Source: Lepturacanthus savala (Eukaryota; Chordata; Actinopteri; Scombriformes; Trichiuridae). From it: 64,000 nt of DNA. Within the stretch, counting starts at the first letter, position 1; each line of letters opens with the position of its first letter. The notes beneath the pieces were generated by a model. That model worked only from the letters and a program-made list of their open reading frames with translations. It made no database searches and was not told the DNA's origin. Of the stretch, positions 33,111 through 46,639 are shown piece after piece. Both the position numbers and the translations under genes were made by a program. Where the stretch lies: the NCBI GenBank assembly GCA_030544235.1, contig CM060464.1, positions 36,705,602 to 36,769,601 on the forward strand. Direction: 5' to 3'.

Positions 33111-34105
33111 TGTATACAATGTAACACAATATTCAATCCAAACTATATGGTCCTATATGCATGTGAATGTTGTGGTTGTATGCTGCGTGTGTTTGTGTGG
33201 AAGAACTACAAAGATGGCTGCCATGGTAGCTGTTCTTTGTGCTTAGGACATATGGGGCTTGTTGATTGTGTGTATGTAGAGTCACTTTGTGTGTGTTTCA
33301 AGGTGTTGTGTTTCAGAGAGGTTTTAGTATCATGCAAGTTGGGACACTAACATCAAAGTAAACCTTCTTACAAACCTAAAACACAGTGAACTGTATCCTA
33401 AAATTTAAACATTAACAAATTTCATCAGTCTTATTTAACTGTGTTTGTTAATGTTCTGTTCTGTCCAAATCATATTACCAGTCCATGAAAAGGAAGGAGA
33501 AGAGTTGCTGTTTGGTTCTGCTTCCTTGAGATAGCTGAAGATGTTGTTGGAGCTCTGGTGGAGCAGATCCGTCGTGAAGGCAGGATCAATCCTTGTTTCT
33601 GGTTCAAAGAACCAGGTCTGAATTGCTTGCAGTCACTTGTAGGTCTTTGAGACGCTCGCTGATGTTGTCATGATTGAATTATTCCTTGAGAGCAGAGAAG
33701 CTGCTGAATGTTTCTGTCCTTCAGCTTCCTACTGCTGTGAGGAGAAGAACAGAGCTATGCTTTTCTGTTGAGGCGTCAAACAGGAGAGCCAGAAGAGAGA
33801 AGAAGAGGCCAGTAGTCTGTTTATATCTCCGCTGATATCACCATTGAAAGTGTGAAAAAGGTTTCCTGGGGGAAGCTGAACACAATTTTCAGCTCAGCCA
33901 GGCAGAGCTGAACAAACCTATCACATCTATTACCTCGGCACAACATCTGGTAGGGGTTCACCCAAGCTCTCCACTTGCAGACAATTACAGCAATTGACCA
34001 AAGTTGGTTGACTCCAGTGTACTCAGGCTGAACAGGACTCGCTCTAATTTCAGCTAGACTTTTAACCAATCAATTTATGTGTATTTTTAGCTCCCACTAT
34101 ATTTC
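33111..34105. other. No gene seen
   Basis: Unique or old repeat-derived sequence. Open frames at 32946-33350 and 33821-34069 show no domain and are not supported. Confidence 0.35.
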
Positions 34106-34735
34106 TGTCACACCATGGTGAGGTTTGTCTTGTCTTGGGCCTTTTTGTCAGGTCACTTCCTGTTTTATTTTGAAATCCTAACTCTCCTCTCGTTTCAGGT
34201 CACTTCACTTCCTCATGTGTCACCTGTCTGATTGTCTTCCCGATTACCTGATTGTCTCCACCTGTTACCCTCCCTCATGTGCTCCAATAGTCTGTGTTGT
34301 CTTGTACCAGAGTGTCTTCGTCTCCATGAGCCCTCCACCAGCTCCTCTCCACCCTGGATCCTCTTCAGAGTGAGTTCTAGCCTTAGCCCCTTTTGTTATA
34401 GTCTTTTGTTTTCCTCCTCTGGAGCAATTTTTTGTTTGAGCGTGTTATTTCGGTAAGCCTAAGTCTCATAGCCGTGTTTTTGTTTCCTCACTTTTGGGAG
34501 ATTTTGAGTTCAAAGATAATGTTTTATAGCATGCCTGTTTCCTCCCTGTGAGTGTTTTTTTTATTATTATTTGTATGCATTTTCAAGTGTAACTCAACGT
34601 TTCATAGCCATTTTTTGTTTCCTCATTTATGAGAGATTTTTTTTAGAGATAAAGTTTTATAGCATCCTGTGTTTCCTCCAATCAGAGTGACTTTTCGGTT
34701 GTCCCTTTTCCCCCTCAGTCTATTGTCAGGATAAC
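34106..34735 (+). mobile_element. Solo-LTR-like repeat, copy C
   Basis: Starts TGTCACACCATGGTGAGG and shares CTTCCTGTTTTATTTTGAAA, AACTCTCCTCTCGTTTCAGG, TCACTTCACTTCCTCATGTG and CACCTG blocks with copies A and B. Its 3' half contains repeated TTTTGTTTCCTCA..GAGAGATTTT segments not seen in B. The right end is unclear. Confidence 0.65.
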
Positions 34736-35865
34736 CTTTGGTCATTTTTTCATTAGATTTTTTGGTTCGTTTGCGACCTGGTGCAGTTTGTATTTAGTGT
34801 GAATGCTCACCAGGACCAAATGTATGTTTCACATTTATATTTCAGGACCACCATTTGTACAGAAAGAGAAATCGCTCTGATCTGCTGGTGTTCACTTCCT
34901 CTCTGATCGTCCCAACCTCAGCTGGAGGAATACTGTACTCACTGCTGAGCCAAGTGTCAAGAACTTATTCGGATATATTAGTTTTATGTAACCATCAACA
35001 CCAGTAACTATAGTAATACGAACAACTCGACATCTCTCATCAGTGTCTGTCTATCTAAACAGCCTGGCTTAACCATAGACCGTTCATTCATTCAAGAGAA
35101 TGCAAGTAGAGAATAGAATTTTCTACATTTAGTAAGTGGGATGAGCATCCTTTCAGCCAAAATCCTATTTAAAGCTATAGCAAACTTTATTTTTCATGTC
35201 TACTAAAGAGGCAAAATATGGATTTGCTTCTTTTATTGTACTGGGAGTGAATAATTTGACAATTACTTTGTGGAACACTGTCAACTGTGTGTGGCCTTGA
35301 TGTGATGGTTTTTACTATGTGCTGTTACTAATAAGAAAAGTTTAATAGAGAAAGACTATATGTTTATTAACATGATTTAAACAGAAAGCAGCAAAGTTGA
35401 AGCCATAACCTGCTCACATGTTTCGTTGACCTCTTCTGAACACTGAATAGAGACATGATATATGAAGGTGGATCCCTGCCAGTTACAGGAGATACAAGTT
35501 ACTGCTGCTGCTCTGAAGGTTTGCTGGTTGCTGTGAGTTTGGAGCAGCTCAGAAACTTCAGAACTTAAACAAGTGATAAAGGCAACAATATTACAACTTT
35601 CACAACAGCTTTCACTTAGCTTTCATGTTACATTATTACTTTTGAATGAGTTATTTTTCATTGCCTAATAGATTTGAGGCCTTTTATCCCCCTCATATTA
35701 CCTCCTCATTAGCGTCAGAGTGTGAAGTAGCAGCAGTGAAGCTCAGCCTCTTCTTCATCTTTCTTCTTCCTTTGACTCGTTCATACATCACCTCCTCCTG
35801 CCTCCTGCTGACAGCCTCTAATACCAGTTACAAAAACCTCTCGTCCCTTTTTTTTTTAATCTCAT
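34736..35865. other. No gene seen
   Basis: AT-rich unique sequence, with a T run at 35849-35858 just before the next dispersed repeat. Confidence 0.4.
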
Positions 35866-36225
35866 CTCATCTTCTATACCTGCTTATTCCGCATTAGGGT
35901 CACATGGTCTGCTGGAGCCAATCCCAGCGCATTACGGCGAGAGGCAGGGATACACCCCAGATGGTCGCCAGCCAATCGTGGGGCACACACACCATTCACT
36001 CACACACTCACACCTACAGGCAATTTAGAGTCACCAATTAACATGAGCATGTATTTGGACTGTGGGAGGAAGCTGGAGAACCTGGTGAAAACCCACACAG
36101 ACACAGGGAGAACATGCAAACTCCACACAGAAAGGTCCCAGACCCAGGACCAAGGAGGTCTTGAACCTGCGACCTTCTTGCTGTGAGGCAACAGCGCTAA
36201 CCCCTGCTCCACCGTGTCACCCCCT
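35866..36225 (+). repeat. LINE-tail-like dispersed repeat, longest copy
   Basis: From CTTCTATACCTGCTTATTCC through GCCAATCCCAGCGCATTACG, AATTTAGAGTCACCAATTAA, GGACTGTGGGAGGAAGCTGG and GAACATGCAAACTCCACACA to CTCCACCGTGTCACC. From memory, this is the tail shared by abundant teleost LINE or SINE copies. The precise family is not assigned. Other copies are at 27990-28195, 32072-32195 and 54625-54925. Confidence 0.85.
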
Positions 36226-37284
36226 TTTTTGTCTTTCTTTGCCAAAAATGTATTATCCAACTAAAAACATCACTTCTGCTCCCCCATCTGCTGCTCCTCA
36301 ACCTCCTCCTCTTCTTCATCCACCTCCTCTTCTTCATCTCCTCTGTGATTTTGGGCTATACACATTTAGATTACCAGACTCCTCCTACTCTCTATCCAGA
36401 GATCTCTGCTCCAGAGCTTTCCTCCTCTTAAGCGTTTAGGGAGATTTTAGGGATTTATTGGCCACTCTGCAGTTTAAAATACATCTTAGAACTTTCAGAT
36501 TCTCCTTAGAATCCCACAGATCCCGCATGTCCTCTGCTCTCTCAGCAAGTCTTTTTGTTCATTTCCCTAATACACACATTCATCTAAATGTGCCCTTATC
36601 ACCTTGAAATTGCTGCCATTGCATATTTGATTTCCTCCATTTATGCCTTTCTTGAACTTTGATTTCTCTGCCGCTGCATCCTGATTTCCCTCCGAGAATC
36701 GATACGGTTTCATCTTACATGATTATATTATCATATGCTTCCTGTTTGAGGTTCGTTTTACATCCACGCTCCCATAATAACCACATGATGACAGAGAGGA
36801 AGAGGAGGAGGAGGAGGAAGGACGAGGAAGTGAACAAGTGCAGATAAAGTGATGAAGCATACGACAAACAAAGAAGAAGATAAAAAGGAGGATGTGAGAA
36901 AAGAAGGAAATGGAAGAAGGAAGTTAAAGGCTGTTAAATTTATAAAAAAATGCATTAAATCAGCTCCATTTTTTAAAGTAATTACTATCATGACAGCGTG
37001 CTCCCTGTCCTGTTAATATACAGCAACTTATCACAGCCACTGAAGACAAGTGGACCTACATTCCACAACCTGATCAACCTCAGGAAGGAGATGTGTTTTA
37101 CTGCATGGAGTGCAGGAGTGGGGCATTCATTCAAATAATAATAATGATGTTTATGTAACCCTGGTTAGAATTATAACACTCAGAAATACTAGTTTCCTCA
37201 AATGCATCATAGTTCCTGCATTGTAGTTGTAGTCACGTCCGATTAGTGTGATTTCCGAGCTCACCTGAACACATCATCTGCAGG
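36226..37284. other. No gene seen
   Basis: Includes a CTCCTCCTCTTCTTCATCC-rich pyrimidine stretch (36280-36350) and a GAGGAGGAGG purine stretch (36795-36830). Small open frames are compositional. Confidence 0.4.
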
Positions 37285-37515
37285 CCTCCGCGCGCGTGAG
37301 AAGGTGCGGGAACAGAGACCAAGGAGGAAAAAGAAGGGGAAGCCTCGTGCGGCCGTAGAGCAAAGTGTCCCCGTTCGGCGGCCGAATGTGATATTTTGGG
37401 AAGTTGTGGTGAAAGTGGCGTTATAGAGTGAGTGTGAAGGGAAACTTACCTGGGAAGTGTAACCGATCCTGCGAGCGACTCGGACGAGTGTTTACCCAGG
37501 CGTTCGGGACTATTT
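37285..37515 (+). promoter_or_regulatory. Candidate CpG-rich promoter and non-coding first exon
   Basis: About 20 CpG dinucleotides in roughly 230 bases (CCTCCGCGCGCGTGAG, GTTCGGCGGCCGAATG, CTGCGAGCGACTCGGACGAG), unusual in this AT-rich neighbourhood. It ends at a strong donor-like TTTTG|GTGAGTTAGC (intron starting 37516). No TATA box and no long open frame. Either an orphan promoter or first exon of a gene further right on the plus strand, or the 5' end of an unrecognised retroelement. Confidence 0.35.
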
Positions 37516-38625
37516 TGGTGAGTTAGCTCCGCCAATAGCTCGTTAGCTCAACTAGCAGTATCATTCTGGGTTAGTACACAAGAAAGAAAGCCAGCCAGAA
37601 TAGTCAATGTGTTTTAATGGTACTGATAAGTGTTTTTTATGATACCGTTATATGTTGTTACTGTGTGTTACCATAACGAATGTGTAGCAATTTAACGAGC
37701 TGTTAGCTCGACTGCGGCCTGTAAACGAGGCCAAGCCCAGCTCCACAGTCGTCGCCATAGCTCATTGCTAAAATAAGGTAGCATTTCATATGTTTATATA
37801 AGTTGAGTTGTTTACATTTTGTTGTTTAATGTGCACTGAAAAAAGCTAAAGACAGTTGATTTTATTTAAGCTGATGAATAATTACACTGCATGTTATGCA
37901 GGCTGGTTTTATTTGAGGGACGAATTCTTCTGTTGAATGGTGATCCACACCGCCGCCATTGCCACGTGGAGGTTCTTGGTTCGAAAGTGACCTGCATGGA
38001 GACTCTTGGTTCATCGGGACCAGTATCAGTGTGGTAGGCCAGGACTCAGTCCTGAGGAGTGACATATTTTATTTGCACTTTGTTTCTGAGATCTCAGTAT
38101 ATTTTTGACTTTTTCCCATTTTTCCATTTTTTTTTGCGAAGAACAAACTGACAAAGAAACTGAAAACAGTAATCCTTGGAGGATCCTGAAAGACAATAAA
38201 TAAACTGAAACAAACCGAGAAAACCGGTGAATATAAGGGACATTTCAACCCATTAAATGGGAAAGAGACATTTTTTTAAAATTTTTTTTCTTTATTATTT
38301 CCTATACCAGCACTTAACTGTTTCAGGAAATTTAATTTCATTCTGTGGAGTTAATGTGAACTGAACCAAATTTCATTTTTGTGTGAAGCTGAACAATTAA
38401 CTGGGAAAAACCTAAGTTGAATACACTTGAATATAAACATTTAAACCATAATCTGTGTGTTGTGTGTTATGTGAGATGGGAGATTAATGCTATTAACTTT
38501 AGCGCTACTGCCAGTCTCCTTATTCGAACCTGGTGATTAGATAGAACCCAAGGAGACTAAGAAAAAGGGTACATTTAGTAAAAAAAAATAATAGATATTT
38601 ATTATATTTAATAGATTTGCACCTG
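37516..38625. other. No gene seen
   Basis: Contains TTAGCTCGACTGCGGCCTG near 37703 and a possibly repeat-derived segment at 37850-38060 (CCACGTGGAGGTTCTTGGTT, GGAGACTCTTGGTTCATCGG). Otherwise AT-rich. Confidence 0.35.
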
Positions 38626-39085
38626 GGAAGGAGACAAGGAAGAAGGAGGATAGAGGAAATAAAAGGAAGAATGAAACGGGAAGTTAAGATTAGAAAAGAA
38701 CCAAGGAAAGAAGGGATGAGTGAAGCATGAATGAAGGAGGAGTCAAAATGAAGGATGGAAAAGAAGAGAGGAAATGAGAGAAAAGGTGAGATGCAGAAGA
38801 AAAGAGGAATGAGAATAGAGAGAAGGACAGAGGAAAGGAGACAATTAAAGGATGCAAAAAAGGAGGAGGAAAGGAAGGAAATAGAAGAAGAAAGGAGGAG
38901 AGAACAAAAGGAGGGAAAACAAATGACATAACCAAGGAATGGAAGGAGTGAATAAGATAAACACGAGAAAAAAGGCAAGAGGAAAGGTAAAGAAGTTGGA
39001 TAGAGAGATGTTTAAGGGGAGAGGAGAAAAAGAGGATGAATGAAAGATCAAAGGAAAACAGTAAATTAAAAAAAAAAAAAGTAAA
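38626..39085 (+). repeat. Long polypurine tract
   Basis: About 460 bases in which the plus strand is overwhelmingly A and G (GAAGGAGACAAGGAAGAAGG and similar), with sparse T and very few C. The Ser/Phe/Leu-rich minus-strand frames here (up to 157 codons) are composition artefacts. Confidence 0.85.
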
Positions 39086-42000
39086 ACGGGCGAAGTGATG
39101 AAACCTTTGGAGAGAAGAACCTGCTACAACTGTGTCATCTCCTGAAAAACAAGCCGCCATCATTCTGTCCTCCTTGTTGTTCCCAGAAACATCATGTGGC
39201 AGCGAATTTAATCATTTCACTCCCAGTTTCAATTTACTGCTGTAATGCGATGCAACAGCTATAAGCAGCGAGTCATAAACACCTTTCTGTGAGTGTTTGA
39301 TATTCCTCAGACGCTGCGGTCGGGGTTTGTTTTTATTGAAATGTGATTGGCTGGCATCTCGCTCTAGGGCACGACGACACCCTGTGAGTTGAGGATTCAC
39401 AAGTCAATTTCCTGAAGTGGAATCCAATAAAGATGAAGAAGCTGTGGCGAGACGTCTACGGCTCCTTAGGAAACATCAGGAGGGCGAGTGAGTCACTTCA
39501 AGGCTGTAATTTCACTCATTTTGGGTGGAGGAGGGGTCAAAACTCTTCAAATGGTTCAGGTCTGATCTTTTTAACAGATATCTACAGTTCGTATCTACAG
39601 CTGGTTCTGTTTCCATGGTGCACCACAGGGCTCCGTCCTAGGTCCCTTACCTTTCTCTACATTTACATATCAACAGCATGTACATTACCAAAATGGGATC
39701 CCTGGAAATATATTATAATTGTGCCTTAATTAAAGTATTTTATATGCTGCTGCTATAGCCCTTTTTAAATATTTTAATGATTTTGCTTCTTTTATGTTTT
39801 ATTTTTATATGTTCAGCACTTTAGTCAAATGTGAGTTTTATTATTTGATTATTGACCAGGTGTGCCTGAGACTGTCTAATCAGCACCTGTGATGGATTAT
39901 CTCAGCAAAGAAGAAGTGTCATTATCACAGATTTAGACAGATTTGTGAACAATATTTGAGATAAATGGTTATTTTGTGTATGTAGAAAATGTTTTAGGTC
40001 TTTGAGTTCATCTCATAAAGAATGGAAGCAAAAACAAAAGTGTTGCGTTTATGTTTTTGTTCATTATAAATACAATTGATTGTTCCATTAGCCTGAACAT
40101 ACTGAGTAAAAACTGTTTCTAGGTGACATTCATAGTTCTGTGAAAGTCAGACTGCTGCTTTCAGCTGAATAACAACATTAATGTTAACACACTGGTGTTC
40201 AGACGATGGAAAGCTGCTAAATCCTGTTTGTGTTTGTTTGTTTGTGTCTAACATGGATGAAGCTGAAGGTCAGTAAAGCGTCTCTGATGCTGATGGACGC
40301 AGCAGAAACGATGAGCGAGGCTGAACTGAATCTGCTCAACATTGATCCGACACCAAATCTGCACAAAAATTACTCAAAGCTGCACAGAACAGCTGCAGCT
40401 CTGTGTATCTGCACCTGCTCCCTCTAAATCTAAATCACCTGTATCTGTATCCGTACTGGGAATGGGCGGAGCTTAACACAGCTTAACAGGAAATAGGTAT
40501 TTTAAGACTGAAATGGATATGGGTTGATCAGAAGTTGTTTCCTCTATTGTTTATTAGAAATCTATTTAAGGAACAGTCTCTGAGTTGAGCTTCAGATCAA
40601 TGTTTTTGATTAGATGAAGAGAACTGTAGATTTGTTTTGAATTATTTTAATTTATTTTTATGACCTGGGATCACAGTGATTTTAAGTATTTAAAACACAT
40701 TCTCACTCCCAACGTATCAACAATTTGTACAAATCTCAGCTTTATTTTTTAGTTTTTTTCTAAAAGTCCAAAATGTCGGCCTGAAAAACACCTTGAGCTG
40801 TGTGCAGCTGTGTGTTTATTTTTTTTATCCAGTTAAAGGATTTTCTTTTCTTTCCATCATTGCCAAGAACTTGAGGGAATGTTGTTTGTGTAGATTGCTC
40901 TGTTTTCAAAAGAGTAAGAAGTTTATTTTTATGATGATATGAATGAATAAAATTGACCTGAAAATCCCAGAGCAACACAATTTTCATGAGGTCCTCAGTA
41001 AAAAGCTGGAGGTAAACGGAGGGTTTTACACTCACGGCTAAATTGAGCTTTCATCTTTTTTCTTTTATAATGGTTATAACTTTGGAATTAGTGATGTATG
41101 CTCCACCTGCAAATATGTGGTTTTCTTGAAAATGAATGGGAGTCATATGCAATAATCTACCCTACTCACTGTTGAGTACCTATCTTGTATTTATGGTGCA
41201 TCTGTCCCACGTTGTATTTACTTTTTATATAATCTTTTGAAGTCAAATGACGGTGAATATTCTTGACTATTGTCTAATCTCAGATGGTGACAAAATAGAT
41301 CCCTTCAGACACTTTTTATTCAAAATATGGGGGCACATGACATAAATAGGCCTGTAAAGAGTTAATTTATTAATATCATTGATTGAATCATAACTGAAAT
41401 GATGGGAATGAAGTTCAGAAACGTATCAATGGAAAATTATCTGAAAATAATAACCCATACAAAATGATTCCCTTGGATATTCAAGGATTCAAACTGAGAG
41501 TTCAAATATTAAATATTTTTATTTATATTTTTTTGGAAGCTAATTTTGTTTTGAACAATATACATCATCATTTTTCTGTCATTTTAACTGTTATCACCAA
41601 GTTTAAGAATGAAGCTTTATCTCAATTGTCACAAACTACGTGCTAACAGCAAAAAGCTGCTTCAACCCACTGAAACCAGAGAAAAAGGAGACAAACAGAG
41701 GAAGAGCAGCCACCTCCTTTGACTGAATGTATTTTATTGTAAAGCTATACGGAGTAATTACAAGATATCATTTCTTTGATTTGCTCAGCAAAAATAAAAG
41801 ACCACACATTTTTAAAATTTCAAACATGCGAATGCTGATCAAAAGAGAACAGATGAGGCTCGAACAAACACGTCACCAAACTTCCTCCAGAAAAACCAAA
41901 AGACCAAAAAAAAAAACAAAGAAAGTGAGTCAATGTCCAGCTCATCATGGGACAGAATGTAAAGAAACTGAGTGAAGTGTTGGATGGAGGAGAAACGCTG

Positions 42001-44157
42001 TGAGCCGAAAACAGTCTACAGCACCTCAGACAACATTATCCTACAGGTTCAGGGCCACGTTCCTTCACACCTGGATACATATATATATGTTTTCAGCTTC
42101 ATTTTTTAAAAACCTACACTTCCATGTACATAGAACTGTACAAAAAACAAGGCATCACTAGCATTGTTCCTATAGAAATATAACCAACCAACACTGAGGC
42201 TACTAACCTGGACTTTCAGTAAAGACAAAGGTGATTCTGTTAAAAACTTCCTCTGATCCTCCATCGATGCAGAAACTCAGAGCAGCCGTGGAAGCTTCTG
42301 TTGCTTTTAGAAACTCTGCAATCACTCATAAATTATACAAGTTTCCTAATTATTCCAAGATATATTTACAGAACAATTTTCATCTTTATTTTCAAATGTT
42401 GTGAATATTTTGCTGTGTTTCTAGTGATGTTTCTAGTGATGTTTCCTCTCAGCAACATTTTAGAAAATTATCTCAACATAATCACAGTTTGTCATTTTTC
42501 AAAATGAAGATGTGGACGGTTCATGGACATGGGAACACAACAAAGTTGTGTCAAATTTAAAACACAACTTATTAACTAATTTTGTATTCTGGGTGAATTA
42601 TATATTTAGAATTTATCTTTTCCGGTTACACCATTTGAAATTTTGTGTTAAAAAAATTGCAATTGTTTTTTGTAAAGAAAATAATTCAAATGGACTTTTA
42701 AATGACAAGAAATCTGTCTGGTAAAAGGGACCCAGGCTTGAGAATAACACTCAGATACCACCCAGGAGGGAGGGTGAGAAGGAGATTTATATATATTAGA
42801 ATAATTATATATTCTCTGGAGAATTTATTATATTGTTATTGGAAGATTTTTGTGATTTTTGGTATTTTTGCATTTTTTTTATCCCTGTTGTCAGTCAGAT
42901 AATGAAGCGTCCACGGCTGTTCCTGGGTCAAAGAGGCCTGTTGACTTCCTCTTTGCGTTTTGTCTTATATAATTTTTTTTATACACAATGGATTAATGGT
43001 ATAGAAAAGTCCAGCGTGCCCACTCAGAAAACATCACTTACACCGCCGCATCCATTAAAAAAGACCATTTATATTTCTACAGTATGTCTATAGCAGTGTT
43101 GATTCCATAACATTGATAAAAACTGTAACAACAAAATGTATAATATTCATAAATTGGCTTGTTTCATGCTCAGCTGAAGCTTCGTTTTCAGAGTCTTCAG
43201 CTGTCAGTATAATACACAACCAAAACAGACAGAAACCACCTCAAACTGCATCACATGATCTCAGAGAACAAGTCTGCTGCTCTCATGTCGCCTCTGCTTT
43301 TATTCTTCAGGTTTGCACCAACAATGATTCACTTTAGAATGAACTGCCGGACCCACACGGGCGGATTCTGGAAGAAACTGCTCAGATGACAGTAAAGAAT
43401 ATTGTCATTGTGACTTATTGAGAACACATTGACATTTTCAACCAAAAAATACTGAGGATTTATTCCAGTGAGTGAAACTGGGTGCTCGGTCTTTAAAATA
43501 TGAATCATTTCATTAAAAAAAAGAAAAAAAAAGGTGGAACATCATCAAAGCAACTTGATGTTTAATTAAATAGGAACTTCACCAAATTTACATGTCAAAG
43601 TCAATTAAGTAGTTAGAGCGAGTTTCTGCTCTGCCTCTGAACACTGTTAGAAAATGACTTCACAGCTCCAAAATGTTTTGGTTTGAGCAGAACAGAAATT
43701 AGCAAAAGGGAAAGTCTAATGAAAGACGCCAGCAGGGTGCATCATGGGAGATTTAGGAGCTTGACCCACACTGAAAGTTAAAGGACACAAGATGCCAGAC
43801 GCTTCTGTAAATGTGTATTTTGTAAATTCTAGAAATGCAAAGCGGAGTGTTTCCCTTTAAACTGCTGACATGCTTCTGTCATCTTAGATCAAGGTTCCAT
43901 TTTATAGCTAATCACTAATTAACTCATTAAAAAAAGGTTACAAAAAAAAAAGTTGAACTTTGGTTTTAAAATGACAGCAAGCAAGTAGAAATTTAAGGCA
44001 TTTTCTGCTGTGATTGTGTAAACTGGTCAAGCTAAAACAATTTAAACCTCTTTCTATCTGTAGTAAAACAGCTGCAAAAAAGCTGCTTTATTTGAAGTAG
44101 AAAAGTTCTGACTTTTTGTTGTTTGTACAATGAGATTGATGATATTAAACTGTTGTT
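39086..44157. other. Long gene-free stretch
   Basis: About 5 kb without a recognisable gene. A repeat-poor part at 39180-39450 may be conserved. 42410-42450 holds a short duplication of TTCTAGTGATGT. 42585-42712 is a remnant of the piggyBac-related repeat (listed separately). Small open frames such as 39433-39729 and 40230-40427 carry no domain signal. Confidence 0.4.
42585..42712 (+). repeat. Remnant of the repeat family seen in the piggyBac-like element
   Basis: TATTCTGGGTGAATTATATA, ACACCATTTGAAATTT, then CAAATGGACTTTTAAATGAC and AAGAAA. Same order as in 46941-47105 and 16339-16462. Diverged, ends not visible. Confidence 0.5.
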
Positions 44158-44352
44158 ACCATCATCATCACCATCATCATCATCACCATCATCATCGTCA
44201 CCATCATCATCACCATCATCATCACCATCATCATCATCACCATCATCATCGTCACCATCATCATCACCATCATCATCGTCACCATCATCATCACCATCAT
44301 CATCGTCACCATCATCATCATCATCACCATCATCATCGTCACCATCATCATC

Positions 44353-44383
<31 letters not shown>

Positions 44384-44649
44384 CCATCATCATCATCACC
44401 ATCATCATCGTCACCATCATCACCATCATCATCATCACCATCATCATCATCACCATCATCATCATCACCATCATCACCATCATCACCATCATCATCGTCA
44501 CCATCATCACCATCATCATCATCACCATCATCATCGTCACCATCATCATCATCACCATCATCATTGTCACCATCATCACCATCATCATCACCATCATCAT
44601 CGTCACCATCATCGTCACCATCATCATCATCATCATCACCATCATCATT
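44158..44649. repeat. Compound ATC/ACC/GTC trinucleotide repeat, about 490 bp
   Basis: Built from the modules CATCATCATCACC and CATCATCATCGTCACC in varying order. Because the period is three, all frames are open and give poly-Asp, poly-His, poly-Ser/Pro or poly-Met. These frames are not genes. Confidence 0.97.
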
Positions 44650-46639
44650 GGAGTCGACCAAGGAGACGAGTCGAGGGGAAACACACACAAAATCACTTTT
44701 TTTCTCTTTTTTTCATTTTTAACCTGCAGAAAAAAACAAAAACATTCAGTTTTACTGCCATTAGAAGCTGAGACTCCACCGTACAACAAGAAGATTCATA
44801 AAGACCAGATCACTGTCGTTTAGCAGTGAATGAACAGGCTGCTTCTCTAATGTTGGTACAGTTCATCACTGCTTCTTTCTACTTTTACTCATTTCAAAGT
44901 TTCACACAAGCCAGATCTCATGTAAAATTCATATTTATTTGAGCATGAGGCCATTTTCTGTGACTGTGAAAGCCAGTGCAGCATTTGGACTCCTTTACCT
45001 ACTAAGAAACTGCGAAATGTTGACTGTTTTTGCAAATAAATGTCACTTTTCTTGATATTTGACGTGAAAATATGTGGATTTCATTCCAAACCGGTGAATA
45101 AACACTACAATATTCTATCTCCTTTTAGCTCTGATTTGGTCTCCACCAACAATATCTGACTTTTTCACATCATAATTTGTACAAAGAAGCAGACGTGCTG
45201 ACAAACATGAACAGTTTGAGATGCAGCCTGAATGTTTTAGGAAAAAGAGACTCTTTTTGTACAAGTTTTCATGTTCAGTATAGTTGTGGATTTTGGTGTA
45301 TAACCGCTGTCAGTAGCAAACCAGTGTCTTTAAAAAATAAAGAACTTTGAGGCAGTTTAGGTATTTTAGTAATTAGTGACTTTATACAGTATGTTTTAGA
45401 AGTTGATAATGAATCCAGGGGAAATCAGCGTATTCAAGGCTAAAAAACTACATTTGAAGTCAAGTAAAAACTTCTAAATTAGACGGAAAATGGATGGTTC
45501 CTTGAGGTAAACTAACTGTTCATCAGTCAGCAATGTGTCTTCAAATTAATGTGAAACCCAGGAAAAACTCTAGATTCATGATCTCATCTCCCTTCATTTG
45601 TGACATGAAGCTGTAGAATGTGTTTAATGACAAAGCAGCTGATTGAGAGAAGCTGCAGGAGAAGATGACTCACTTTATTCATTTAATATTTATTTCCTAT
45701 GTCTACATATACATATAAACTATTTCTAGCTTCTCTCCTGGGGTTGTTGGGTGGGTGCAGGTGTTCCTCCAGGGAGCAGCCATGTTTGTAGTCTGACGGG
45801 ACTACAGCTTTGGACTGCAGGCGTGTGATTGGTTAACAGCAGCAGGAGTTTCTATTGTTATATGTGTTTGATTCTATGAAGCAACTTTGTGGTGCTTCAC
45901 ATATAATATAAAGTTTGATTGATTCACACACACACATACACACACCGTATGGAGTGTATGTGCTGTATAGACTGAATCACACACACACTCATAAACAGTC
46001 TTGTTTTTGCTGTGTGGGTCTCAGGTGAAGCAGCCAGGGGTCAGTAAAGGTCACAGGGGGTCAGCAGAGGCTGTTTTTCTTCTTTTGGGGTTAATTGGTG
46101 CCAAAGTGTTTAGATTAAACTAACGCAGTCTGACCTGCCGCCTCCTTCTCCTCCATGTTTACCTTACACAGCACAACACCGCGGCCACCTGGGAGGACGC
46201 CGCCGGCCGAGCGGCAGACGGCTTTGTGAGGGAGGAAAAAAAGACTTGTTTACGGCGAAATGCTGGAGCGTGGCGAGAGGAATAAAAGGAAAGAGGAGAG
46301 TCGATGCGGACCTCCATGTTGGGGCCTGTAAATAATCAATCAGAGCTCGAAGCGCTGGCGTTCAATCACCAGAGGAAGACGGGCTGCGTGAGGGAGCGCC
46401 GCAGCGCCCGTGAATTCTAAATCTCTGTCACTGGGAGGGTTGAACGTCGGCTGAATGATGGTTGATTTATGTGCAGGGGAATACTGCAACTGTGTGTGTG
46501 TGTGTGTGTGTATGTGTGTGTGTGTGGCGGATACATTGGTAATAAATCACATCACCTTCAGAGAATCGTGTTTTGAGCGGCGTTAACATCAAGCTTCCAC
46601 ACATCATCAAGTAATGTACGTATAATAAAAAACAATTAA
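44650..46639. other. No gene seen; candidate conserved segment
   Basis: Mostly AT-rich unique DNA. 46130-46450 is GC-rich and repeat-poor (CAACACCGCGGCCACCTGGG, GCGCCGCAGCGCCCGTG, AATAATCAATCAGAGC) and may be a conserved non-coding element. A short (GT)n lies at 46493-46527. Confidence 0.35.

Noticed and set aside
38520..39163. Minus-strand frames of 152 and 157 codons rich in Ser, Phe and Leu
   Set aside because: They are the complement of a purine tract and have no domain signal or start context.
44032..44789. Long open frames encoding poly-Asp/Gly, poly-His, poly-Ser/Pro and poly-Met
   Set aside because: All arise from one ATC/ACC/GTC triplet repeat that leaves every frame open on both strands. 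There are no flanking domains or exon signals.
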